Shown here piece after piece: positions 9,982 through 19,788 of a stretch of 64,000 bases of DNA (within the stretch, counting starts at the first letter, position 1; each line of letters begins with the position of its first letter). The position numbers and the translations under genes are program-made. The DNA is from Lysobacteraceae bacterium NML93-0793 (GTDB lineage: Bacteria > Pseudomonadota > Gammaproteobacteria > Xanthomonadales > Xanthomonadaceae), in the NCBI GenBank assembly GCA_002324875.1, contig NTJG01000001.1:186001-250000 (forward strand). The letters run 5' to 3'. Under the pieces are notes generated by a model. That model saw only the letters and a list, made by a program, of their open reading frames with translations. It was not told the DNA's origin and ran no database searches.

Positions 9982-11787
9982 TCAGTGGGTTCCGGTGGCG
10001 TTGGCACCCGCGTCCTGGCCGGACGCAGGCAGGGTGAAATGGAAGGTGGCGCCGTTGCCGGGTTCGGCTTCGGCCCAGATGCGGCCGCCGTGGCGGCCGA
10101 GCACGCGACGCACGCTCGCCAGGCCCACGCCGGTGCCGGGGAATTCGTTGGCCGAGTGCAGGCGCTGGAACACGCCGAACAGCTTGCCCGCGTACTGCAT
10201 GTCGAAGCCGGCGCCGTTGTCGGCCACGCAGAACTGGTAGCCGCCCTCGTCGAGGCGCTTGACGTCCACGGTGATGCGCGCCGGCTCGGTGCCGCTGCTG
10301 TACTTGACCGCGTTGCCGAGCAGGTTCATCCACACCTGGCGCAGCATGTTCTCGTCGCCGACGACGATCGGCAGCGGCGCCACCGACCATGCGATGCGGT
10401 GCTCCGGATTCTCGGCATGCGCGTTGCTGTCGAGCATCGCGCGCACGTCGTTGACCATCGACTGCAGGTCCACGCTCTGCAGGCGCATCGCGTTGCGGCC
10501 CAGGCGCGAGTACACCAGCAGATCGTCGATCAGCGCCGACATGCGCTTGGCCGAGCTGCCGATCACGCCCAGGTAATGCGTGGTCTTGTCGTCGACGTTC
10601 TCGCCCAGGTGCCGGCCCAGCTTGTCGGCGAAACCGGCGATGTGGCGCAGCGGCGCGCGCAGATCGTGGGACACCGAATAACTGAAGGCCTCCAGCTCGC
10701 GGTTGACGTCGGAGACCTGCTCCACCTTGCCTTCCAGCTGCTGGTTGAGCTCGCGGATCTGGCGCTCGCTGATCGTCTGCGCGGTGACGTCGGACGCGGT
10801 GATCAGCGCCACCGGATCGTCGCGGTCGGGCAGGGGCATGCGCCGCGCGTTGATCAGCATGGTGCGTTCCACGCCGTCGGCCGTGGGCTGGCTCAGGCGG
10901 TAGTCCCACAGCTCGCGGTCGCGGGCCAGCACGTCGTGCAGGCGGCGCAGGGTGTCCGGGTTGTCCCAGGCGCCGCCGCCGAGTTCGGTCAGCGGGCGGC
11001 CGCGGGCATCCTCGTCCACGCCGTAGAGCTCGGCGAAGGCCGCGTTGTGCATCACCACGCGCTGGCTGCCGTCGATCAGCACGATGGGCTCGCGCACGCT
11101 GTCGAGCACCGCCAGCGCCCGGCCGCTGGCCGCCGTGGCCTGGCGTTCGGCGTCGAGTCGCCCGCTCTGCTGGCGCAGCGCGAAGTAGCTCGCGCCCAGC
11201 AGCAACAGCAGCTGCACCACCATCGCGGCCCAGCTGGCGTTGTCGGCGCGCTGGTTGGCACGGGCCGCATAGGCGCGGCGATCCTGCAGCAGTGCCTCCT
11301 CGGACGCCACGATGTCCTGCACCAGGCGCTGGATCGGATAGAGCACGATCATCTCGTCGATCTGCTCGTAGGTCGCGCCCTCGGCCGCCTCGATCACCTC
11401 GTCGATCCGGGCCAGGCGCATCTCCAGCGTATTGCGCAGCGCGCCCAGGCGGGCCTGCTGCTCGGGGTTGTCGCGGGTGAGCGCCAGCACCTGGTCGAGA
11501 TTGGGCAGCACCCGCTCGCGGGCCTCGGTAATGCGCTGGCGCAGCAGCGGCGTGTCGATGCCGCGGGTACGCGCGATGGCCGCGCCTTCCAGGCTGCGCG
11601 CATCGCCCGACACCCAGTGGATCAGCGTCTGCACCTCGCGCGTGTGCACCACGGCCGTGATCGCCTCTTCGGCCTGGCTGGTGGCGGCACGAATGATCAG
11701 GAACGGCCCGATCACGATCAGGGTGATCAGCAGGCCGAGCACCGGCAGGCGCCAGCGGCTGAACGGCGTGGGGAAGGCGTGCGGCAT
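9982..11787 (-). CDS. CHASE3-PAS sensor histidine kinase
   Basis: A membrane kinase of 601 residues from ATG 11787. It has an N-terminal transmembrane helix (LPVLGLLITLIVIGPFLII), a helical CHASE3-like extracytoplasmic segment, and a second helix (VVQLLLLLGASYFAL). A PAS domain (VLDSVREPIVLID) and a HisKA domain with SYSVSHDLRAPLRH (His phospho-acceptor) follow. The ATPase domain has N-box NLLGNAVKYS and G-boxes DNGAGFDM and GTGVGLASV. The kinase type and neighbouring receivers match the phytochrome/Rcp1-like phosphorelay arrangement, but no chromophore domain is present. The signal is unknown. Confidence 0.9.
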   Translation of the reverse strand: MPHAFPTPFSRWRLPVLGLLITLIVIGPFLIIRAATSQAEEAITAVVHTREVQTLIHWVSGDARSLEGAAIARTRGIDTPLLRQRITEARERVLPNLDQVLALTRDNPEQQARLGALRNTLEMRLARIDEVIEAAEGATYEQIDEMIVLYPIQRLVQDIVASEEALLQDRRAYAARANQRADNASWAAMVVQLLLLLGASYFALRQQSGRLDAERQATAASGRALAVLDSVREPIVLIDGSQRVVMHNAAFAELYGVDEDARGRPLTELGGGAWDNPDTLRRLHDVLARDRELWDYRLSQPTADGVERTMLINARRMPLPDRDDPVALITASDVTAQTISERQIRELNQQLEGKVEQVSDVNRELEAFSYSVSHDLRAPLRHIAGFADKLGRHLGENVDDKTTHYLGVIGSSAKRMSALIDDLLVYSRLGRNAMRLQSVDLQSMVNDVRAMLDSNAHAENPEHRIAWSVAPLPIVVGDENMLRQVWMNLLGNAVKYSSGTEPARITVDVKRLDEGGYQFCVADNGAGFDMQYAGKLFGVFQRLHSANEFPGTGVGLASVRRVLGRHGGRIWAEAEPGNGATFHFTLPASGQDAGANATGTH

Positions 11788-11926
11788 CGGGGACGGGGCT
11801 CGGGCGCGGGCGGTTCGGCGCGCAATGATGCCGCATCCTCCCCTGAACACGGGATCATCGCCGAGGCGCCCCGTGGCTGGCAATCGGAACCGTTCGCCAC
11901 CGTCCGGACCCCGGTGTCATCCTTGA

Positions 11927-11932
11927 TAGAAT
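11927..11932 (+). promoter_or_regulatory. candidate -10 element of aceE
   Basis: TAGAAT sits in CCTTGATAGAATCACGG, 55 bp before the aceE ATG. No good -35 is seen at the expected distance. Confidence 0.3.
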
Positions 11933-11987
11933 CACGGGTCCGATCGACCCCCACGCACGCGAGCGCGCGTGCCGCGCTGGAGCACAC

Positions 11988-14678
<2,691 letters not shown>

Positions 14679-14691
14679 GGTGAGCAACTAG

Positions 14692-14721
14692 TTGTAGGAA
14701 CGAAGCTTTGGGCTATCTAAT
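14692..14721 (+). promoter_or_regulatory. candidate retron promoter
   Basis: TTGTAG (14692-14697) and TCTAAT (14716-14721) are separated by 18 bp, giving -35 and -10 boxes with 3/6 and 5/6 consensus matches. The predicted start near 14728 coincides with the beginning of the a1 arm of the retron RNA, which independently supports both calls. It lies in the first low-GC bases after aceE. Confidence 0.5.
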
Positions 14722-14726
14722 AGCCC

Positions 14727-14891
14727 GCTCTTTACGCGAATGATCAGGATTGATCAAATTAGTCGGGCGCTTCGCCAGACAGTTTAAGGATTGACGGTAT
14801 TTATCGGCGGAAAACACCGCGGGGCCTCACCTCCGCAGAAGCTCCTCCGGTAAGTCCCCGCGGCATTTTCCGCCTTTAAAAGGTAAAGGGT
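14727..14891 (+). ncRNA. candidate retron msr-msd RNA
   Basis: The layout parallels Ec86 RNA. The a1 arm GCTCTTTAC (14727-14735) pairs with the a2 arm GTAAAGGGT (14883-14891) over 9 bp, two of them G-U. Directly after a1 comes GCGA, as in Ec86 where the branch guanosine begins GCGA, so G14736 is the candidate branch point. Two msr hairpins follow: TGATCA-GGAT-TGATCA (14741-14756) and GTC.GGCG-CTT-CGCC.GAC (14762-14780). The msd is a long hairpin: 14806-14824 pairs with 14856-14874 (17 of 19 positions) around a 31-nt loop. The a2 region ends just before the effector GTG. The ends are inferred, not measured. Confidence 0.7.
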
Positions 14892-14892
14892 T

Positions 14893-15853
14893 GTGGGCTT
14901 CGACGTTGTCGCTAAGCTAATTGCAGAAGTAGATGCAAATAATATAGCCGTCAGATCTTTTGACGGTTATATTTTTTTGTGCGGGGGGGGCTTTGGGGGC
15001 TTCCCAGGAAGGATTTGCCTCAGCTAGGCATTACGCCGTAACTAGGCAAGACGCAGAGGGAAAGATTGCAGGCCATAAAGTCATATTGGCCGAAAGCATG
15101 ACTAACCTGCTTCAGGGGGAAGATTTTCAGGATCTGCTCGAGTTCGAGGAGCATATTGCAGCCCTTTGTGCTTGTGTTCTTATCTTTGTCGAAAGCCCGG
15201 GATCTATAGCGGAGCTGGGAAGTTTTTCCGTTATGCCACATTTGGCGCCTCGGCTTCTCGTTGTTTGCGAGCAGAAGTTCGAGTCGGGCGCGAATCCGTC
15301 CTTTATTTTCTTGGGCCCAGTGACTGTTCTGCGTCGACGCAGATTGGATTCGGTCCAAATATTTCCAATCTCGTTGGAGGACGAGTCTGGTCAGCTTGTT
15401 CCCGATAAGGAACTCCTCGACGGCTGCTGGGGCTACATCGAGGAAGCTGTCATGGAATCAATTCGTCGCCCTATTCCTGAAGCTCTATTTCAACCTCAGG
15501 AGTTAGCGCATCAGATGGTTATTGTCGCGACAGTTATCGACTTGGGTGTTGCCCTTAAGATCAGCGAAATTGAGGCAGCTCTTGAGGGGTTTGAGGTGTT
15601 TCTGTCGGCGAAGGCGGTGCGAAGAATTGTTCGAATGCTTGAGAAATTTTCACTGATTGAAGGGAAGACTTATGGAAGGGAGTCTTTCTTCCACTCAAAG
15701 CTCACAAAGCCTCTCGTTACATTTAAGTCTTTGAAGGCGGATTCAATATTTGACCCCATAAGATTCAAGTCTCGCGTCTTGGACTTCTACAGAGAGAATG
15801 ATGAGCGTCGCTCGAAGGCGATAAATGCTTACCAGAGGGGGCGGAGGGGATGA
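14893..15853 (+). CDS. retron effector (NDT-like + winged helix), frame broken at a G8 tract
   Basis: This is a retron St85/Ec86-type effector. From GTG 14893 (AAAAGG 9 nt upstream) the frame reads VGFDVVAKLIAEVDANN...GYIFLCGG. At the G8 tract 14983-14990 it leaves the frame that carries the rest of the protein to the TGA at 15853. Dropping one G gives a continuous 319-residue product. In that product ESPGS at 100-104 and ELGSFS at 107-112 match the Ec86 effector motif ESPGS..ELGAFS, and FIFLGPVTVLRRR resembles its FINYGPVRLLRK. The C-terminal third looks like a winged helix. In Eco1 the NDT-like domain is the toxin held in check by RT-msDNA. As sequenced, a weak TTG (14960) start would give 297 residues without the N-terminal helix. 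The last 4 nt overlap the RT start (ATGA). Confidence 0.8.
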
Positions 15854-16785
15854 CGACTCGGCTAGCATCTAGCTTGTCGAAGTGGAGCGGCTTTGCACTT
15901 CCGGATGTAGAGCACATCATTGCAACCGCTCCCCGGCGCTACAAGGTATTCACAATACCCAAGAAGCGAGGCGGTCTGCGGCAGATTGCTCAGCCTAGTA
16001 GAGAGCTAAAGTCTCTCCAAGTGCTTCTGATTGGCCGAGTGCTGCACCATCTGCCTGTGCATGACGCTGCACACGGCTATGTGATTGGTCGTGGAATAAA
16101 GACGAACGCGCAGGCTCATTCAAAGAGCAACTACCTTCTTAAAATGGATCTAAGGGATTTCTTCCCTTCCATACGCCCCCGGGATCTTCGTGCGCATCTA
16201 AAAGTGCAAGCCGAAGGCTATCTCACGGACGAGGAAGTAGGTCAGTTATGTAATCTCGTCTTCTGGAGACCGAAGGGGCAGCGAGGCCTTCGCTTGTGTA
16301 TCGGAGCGCCTAGCTCACCATTCTTATCGAATACGATAATGCTTGGAGTGGATCAGAAACTTGCAGAAGTTGCGAGATCTTTGGGTGTGCTCTACACACG
16401 CTATGCGGATGATCTCGCATTTTCATCAAATGAGGCGGACGTGCTCCCCGCACTGGAGGCTCGAGTTATCGATGTGGTGGAAGGTTCCAGATTCCCCAAA
16501 ATTTTTGTGAATAGAGAGAAGACTGTTCATATATCGCGAGCTCAGAGGAGGATGTTGACTGGCCTTATTCTGAACTCAGTGGGAGACGTCTCCCTTGGGA
16601 GGGATCGAAAAAGGTTAATTAGGGCAATGGTTCAGTCGTCTCGTTACGGACGCTTGGATGAGAAAGAGCTTGAAAAGCTGAATGGACTACTTTCTTTCGC
16701 TCATGACGTTGAGCCGGGCTTTGCAATGAAGATGCGTGCTCGAATGGCTCTTCCACAAGTAGATGATGGCCTTGGCGAGGTTTGA
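15850..16785 (+). CDS. retron reverse transcriptase
   Basis: The 311-residue RT starts at the ATG overlapping the effector stop. The retron-specific NAQAH box (NAxxH, region X) is at 86-90, preceded by HGYVIGRGIKT. RT motif A is LLKMDLRDFFPSI (Asp100/Asp103 region), GAPSSPFLSN is the fingers motif, and catalytic YADD is at 185-188. The region-Y LTG is at 236-238, the counterpart of the VTG that recognises the cognate msr. There is no C-terminal fusion. Length is close to Ec86 RT (320 aa). Base composition is well below the flanks and ATA/TTA-type codons appear, indicating transfer. It makes the branched msDNA from the RNA at 14727-14891. Confidence 0.95.
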   Translation: MTTRLASSLSKWSGFALPDVEHIIATAPRRYKVFTIPKKRGGLRQIAQPSRELKSLQVLLIGRVLHHLPVHDAAHGYVIGRGIKTNAQAHSKSNYLLKMDLRDFFPSIRPRDLRAHLKVQAEGYLTDEEVGQLCNLVFWRPKGQRGLRLCIGAPSSPFLSNTIMLGVDQKLAEVARSLGVLYTRYADDLAFSSNEADVLPALEARVIDVVEGSRFPKIFVNREKTVHISRAQRRMLTGLILNSVGDVSLGRDRKRLIRAMVQSSRYGRLDEKELEKLNGLLSFAHDVEPGFAMKMRARMALPQVDDGLGEV

Positions 16786-17440
16786 GAAAGAGCTCAATTA
16801 CATTTGATCGCGATCGGTACGATGCGCATACGCGGAAGCGGGCTAGCTGATTTACTGATATTTAGCATCGTGATGCTCAGTTCCGCAGTTTTTAACCCGG
16901 CTAATAGTTGTGCGAATCAATGCGCGAGAGCTGCGCTGGAGAATTCTGGCTATCTAAAAAGGCTGGACTGCCCCTTGGAGTCATCTTCGAGTTGCACGAC
17001 TTCGCTAATAAGTAAGGTTGGTCGATAGTCGAGTTTTGATAGAGATGTCACGTGTCGGTTTGCCGTTTCTGTCACTCTGCACTGAAGAAGCATGGCTGAC
17101 TTAAATCTTTTTTTAACGCTTCCAGTTTCTGGCGTGCAGTTAAGTATGTGGCCTCGGTGACCTGCCGGGTGATTTTCGGACCATCTGAAAGCTGAGAGGA
17201 TGGCTCCCGATAGAGCGGCTAACGGTGCCAGGTTCACTTTCTCTTCCGGGACTACAACGAGGTGAGACCGCACAGCAGTTGTGGACGCATCCCGCCAGCC
17301 CGGTTCGCTGCCAGCCACCGAACCCAACAGCAACGGATCGAAGTACCCTTTCAACGCCGGATTCCCCCGTAACTGCTGATACGGATACCGGGGGCAGGTC
17401 ACTCGTTCATGGGAGAACGCTAGGGTGTGAGCGACCCCTG
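16786..17440. other. intergenic, non-coding tail of the low-GC island
   Basis: No convincing gene in 655 bp. A 74-codon TTG-started frame at 16804-17028 has one hydrophobic stretch but no recognisable family. A minus-strand frame at 16950-17444 runs through a repeat copy and looks spurious. A copy of the CGGTGCCAGGTTCACTT repeat lies at 17218-17240. Confidence 0.5.
17218..17240 (+). repeat. dispersed repeat, copy 1
   Basis: Copy of the island repeat (GCTAACGG..CCAGGTTCACTTT), on the + strand. It is the leftmost of eight copies between 17.2 and 21.6 kb. Confidence 0.7.
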
Positions 17441-17689
17441 TCAAGATCGCGCAGCTGCCGTAGAAGGGCCGAGCCAGTGCAACTTGGGCCCGAGGATCAG
17501 CGCGCCGAACTCTTCCTCCGTGAGCTCACCGAAGATGTAGCGATTACAGAGGTTCAGCAGGCGATGGCTTATCGGATCGCCTGAGTCGTGCGCGCTGGTT
17601 TTCGCGGTTTCGAAGAGCTCGACGCGGAAGTCGTAGTCATTCAGTGGTAGCTCGGCGAGGTCGCTCAGTTCAGTGTTCAGGGTTTCCAT
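17441..17689 (-). CDS. small acidic protein of unknown function
   Basis: 82 residues from ATG 17689, with AGGAA 8 nt upstream of the start (CTAGGAATCGGGT), which supports translation. The sequence is acidic and helical in character (LSDLAELPLNDYDFRVEL) and includes LCNRYIFGELTEEEFGALIL. The 'RYI.GELT.EE' stretch resembles the C-terminal helix of VbhA-type antitoxins, but the VbhA inhibitory motif is not present and no toxin gene overlaps it. Function unassigned. It diverges from the next gene across 113 bp. Confidence 0.5.
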   Translation of the reverse strand: METLNTELSDLAELPLNDYDFRVELFETAKTSAHDSGDPISHRLLNLCNRYIFGELTEEEFGALILGPKLHWLGPSTAAARS

Positions 17690-17802
17690 ACCCGATTCCT
17701 AGGGCGAATCGGCGCGATGTCAATCAGCATTAGGCAGCCGGTGCAGAGCTGAGAAAACTTCGGCACATCCCTCCGGAACTTCTCCGGGCTAGGCGTTGTC
17801 GG

Positions 17803-18498
17803 ATGGCTATCGCCCATGGACTGGGCTCTATGCCAGGAAAGCAGGTGCTCAAGCTGGACGCCGCCGCACCAAGTAATGGAAAAGACCGGCGAACCTCCGT
17901 GGATCGCCGCGCCGCGGCGGCTGGCACCGTGGCGCTCCACGTCCTGCTTGCTTGGTGGATCGGAAATCTGGAAGAGCGCGCACCTGGAGGCCACCCGGAG
18001 AGCCAGCCGCTCACGCTCTACTGGATTGAGCCGCCCCCAGAGCTCGAGCGCACAGACGCCGCGCCCAAGCAAACGGCGGCACTGGCACGTCCGCCGCCCG
18101 CACCGCCGAGGCCGTTCATACGCATCGAGGTAAGTGGCGCGCAGGCGCCGGCGCCCGAGATGAGCCGCGGCGCGCTGCAAGCCGTCGATCTGCGCCCGCG
18201 CGAAACACTCTCGTTCGAGTCGCCGGAGGCGGGCAGTCTGCCGTGGGATCGGGAGCTCGAAAGAGAGGCGCCCACGCGCTTCGAGCGCGCATGGGCGCCC
18301 ACGACCAAGTCTATCCAGCACGAACTTGCATTTCGCTCCCGGATTGCCGGCTACGCGCTCGGCGCAGTCGGTGCGCTTCGGGAGCCATGCACGCGCGCAG
18401 AACGGGACCGCATGGAAGAAAAGTGCCATGGCGCGCAGTATCGGGGGGACTTCGATACGCGGGTGGAAGAGGCGCAGCGAGCGATCGCTCCACTGTGA
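17803..18498 (+). CDS. TonB-like single-pass membrane protein, uncharacterised
   Basis: 231 residues from ATG 17803 (ATG 17830 is an alternative). A short basic cytoplasmic part (NGKDRRTSVDRRAA) is followed by one membrane helix (AAGTVALHVLLAWWIGNL). A periplasmic Pro/Ala-rich stretch (LARPPPAPPRPFIRIEV) and a charged C-terminal region with two Cys (REPCTRAERDRMEEKCHG) complete it. This is the layout of TonB-like proteins, but no TonB C-terminal domain is visible, so it should not be called an energy transducer. Its G+C is that of the host, unlike the retron segment. Confidence 0.55.
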   Translation: MAIAHGLGSMPGKQVLKLDAAAPSNGKDRRTSVDRRAAAAGTVALHVLLAWWIGNLEERAPGGHPESQPLTLYWIEPPPELERTDAAPKQTAALARPPPAPPRPFIRIEVSGAQAPAPEMSRGALQAVDLRPRETLSFESPEAGSLPWDRELEREAPTRFERAWAPTTKSIQHELAFRSRIAGYALGAVGALREPCTRAERDRMEEKCHGAQYRGDFDTRVEEAQRAIAPL

Positions 18499-18670
18499 TG
18501 AGGCGGATTCGCAAGGAGCGTGTGGCTGAAACCACGCTCGATAACAGGTGCCGGGAGTCAGGGGTGAAGTCAGGAAGCGAGGCGCGGGGTGATCAGTGGG
18601 AACGACGTCCCCCCGGTTTTGAGTAGCACGGTGATCTGGAGTCCAATCCCCAACGAGACGGAGATTGGAC

Positions 18671-18934
18671 GTGAAGAAGCGCTTTACCGAGGAACAGATC
18701 ATTGGCTTCCTGCGTGAGGCCGACGCCGGCATGGCGATCAAGGAGTTGTGCCGGCGGCACGGCTTCAGCGAGGCGTCGTATTACCTGTGGCGCAGCAAGT
18801 TCGGCGGGATGAACGTGTCGGAGGCCAAGCGGCTCAAGGAGCTGGAGGCGGAGAACAGCCGGCTGAAGAAGCTGCTGGCCGAGCAGTTGTTCGAGAACGA
18901 CGTCATCAAGGAAGCGCTCCGAAAAAAGTGGTGA
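18671..18934 (+). CDS. IS3-family transposase OrfA
   Basis: 87 residues from GTG 18671 (VKKRFTEEQIIGFL); a TTG at 18665 is possible. The HTH is KELCRRHGFSEASYYLWRSKFGG, followed by the leucine-zipper-like coiled coil of IS3 OrfA (LKELEAENSRLKKLLAEQLFEN). It ends EALRKKW. The A6G heptamer AAAAAAG at 18922-18928 is the usual site of programmed -1 frameshifting to make OrfAB. OrfB is truncated, so only OrfA can be made. Confidence 0.9.
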   Translation: MKKRFTEEQIIGFLREADAGMAIKELCRRHGFSEASYYLWRSKFGGMNVSEAKRLKELEAENSRLKKLLAEQLFENDVIKEALRKKW

Positions 18935-18987
18935 GCGCACCGGCGCGCAGGACGCTGGTGCGGCACCTGATGGAACGCGCGAGCTAA
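18931..18987 (+). pseudogene. IS3 OrfB fragment
   Basis: 18 codons (VSAPARRTLVRHLMERAS) in the -1 frame relative to OrfA match the start of IS3 OrfB. The TAA that closes it is supplied by the repeat joined at this point (GCGAGC|TAACGG). Confidence 0.7.
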
Positions 18988-19005
18988 CGGTGTCAGGTTC
19001 ACTTC
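18983..19005 (+). repeat. dispersed repeat, copy 2
   Basis: GCTAACGG..TCAGGTTCACTTC. It sits exactly at the break of the IS3 orfB and at the left end of the 416-bp duplication. Confidence 0.8.
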
Positions 19006-19403
19006 TCGCTGCGGTTCCGGAAGAAATGGGTCAGGCCCATTCCTGATTGTTAGCTGGGCGCCGTCACCCCCGACTGGCGGCTCGGCTGAAAGTAGCGATG
19101 GCGCCACGCCAAGGATACGAAGCCGACCAAGGTGGCGAGTCCGGGCGGGATAAGGTGCCAGGCGCACTTGAGCCGAACCGTAGACTGCTGCATGAGGTGC
19201 GGTGTCGGCTGTAATGCACTTGGTGTCCGCCATGCCTACAGGGGGTGGTGATCTCAGGGCTTCGCCTTGCCACCGGCCGACGCTCTACCATGCGTGCTCC
19301 CCGGGGAGGCGCCATGAGTCGAGCAGGTCTTTCGTTCCACCATCCGATCGCGTTCTGGCTGGGCTGTGCTCTGATCACGGCGGGCGTGCTCTCGCATGGC
19401 CCG
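18988..19403 (+). repeat. 416-bp direct duplication, copy A
   Basis: Colinear with 21440-21855 (offset 2452) with five substitutions noticed by eye, about 99% identical. Copy A contains the upstream region and the first 30 codons of the MFS gene and is then joined to unrelated sequence through another repeat copy at 19406. Confidence 0.9.
19150..19171 (+). repeat. dispersed repeat, copy 3 (diverged)
   Basis: AAGGTGCCAGGCGCACTTG, a variant of the repeat core lying inside duplication copy A. Confidence 0.5.
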
Positions 19404-19405
19404 GG

Positions 19406-19428
19406 GCTAACGGTTCCAGGTTCACTTA
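19406..19428 (+). repeat. dispersed repeat, copy 4
   Basis: GCTAACGG..CCAGGTTCACTTA, located exactly at the break point of the truncated MFS copy. Confidence 0.75.
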
Positions 19429-19741
19429 CCAGTTCGATTACGACCACATTCGCTGATCCGGTGGCCGGCGGAAAAGGTGCTTATGAGGAATTCGTTGAGC
19501 GGGGTGGATTTGCTGCTCGCCTCGTGAGGCCGGCGTTTGCCAAGCCGCTGGCAGAGACAGCGTTCGACGAGTGGCTGGGCGCATGCAACCGCGACGGCCG
19601 CGCCGCGCTGACCGAGTTCAATGCGCACCGATTCGGCGAGCCCGAGCACAACATCGACGACCTGCTCGAAAGCCGCGAAGAGGCCGTACCTGCGGCTCGG
19701 ATGGGGGTCGCGGACGAACCGGTGGTTTGCGCATCAAGAAG

Positions 19742-19765
19742 ATTTGATATAAATATCTATCAAAT
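19742..19765. promoter_or_regulatory. AT-rich palindrome before the Fic gene
   Basis: ATTTGATA and TATCAAAT form perfect 8-bp arms around an 8-nt centre, inside a very AT-rich 60 bp just before ATG 19789. GATAT-AA-ATATC is nested in it. This could be the promoter/operator of the Fic gene, possibly bound by a regulator or by a winged-helix region of the Fic protein. Inferred only. Confidence 0.45.
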
Positions 19766-19788
19766 TTATAGAAAATTGATATTTCGTC

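Larger units (their letters stand above)
18606..18987 (+). mobile_element. IS3-family insertion sequence remnant (left part)
   Basis: Begins near GTCCCCCCGGTTTTGAG, a probable left end. It contains an intact orfA and only the first 18-19 codons of orfB, then stops abruptly at 18987 where the dispersed repeat begins. The right end and nearly all of the DDE transposase are missing, so it cannot move by itself. The left boundary is approximate. Confidence 0.75.

Noticed and set aside
14710-14726. Perfect GGGCTA-TCTAA-TAGCCC hairpin as part of the msr
   Set aside because: It overlaps the -10 box and ends at the a1 arm, before the predicted transcript start, so it is more likely a DNA feature at the promoter than an RNA hairpin.
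14971-14992. Programmed +1 ribosomal frameshifting at the G8 tract
   Set aside because: No slippery site or stimulator known for +1 shifting is evident and related effectors are read in one frame; slippage in DNA or sequence error is simpler.
16804-17028. 74-codon frame after the RT as an extra retron component
   Set aside because: TTG start, no ribosome site and only a short hydrophobic stretch; no link to retron accessory families.
16950-17444. 164-codon minus-strand frame after the RT
   Set aside because: It reads through repeat copy 1 (as KVNLAPLAALS) and has no ribosome site or recognisable family, so it is probably not a gene.
17441-17689. VbhA-type antitoxin for the Fic protein
   Set aside because: The (S/T)xxxE(G/N) motif is absent from this small ORF, the Fic gene is 2.1 kb away and already contains its own inhibitory motif.
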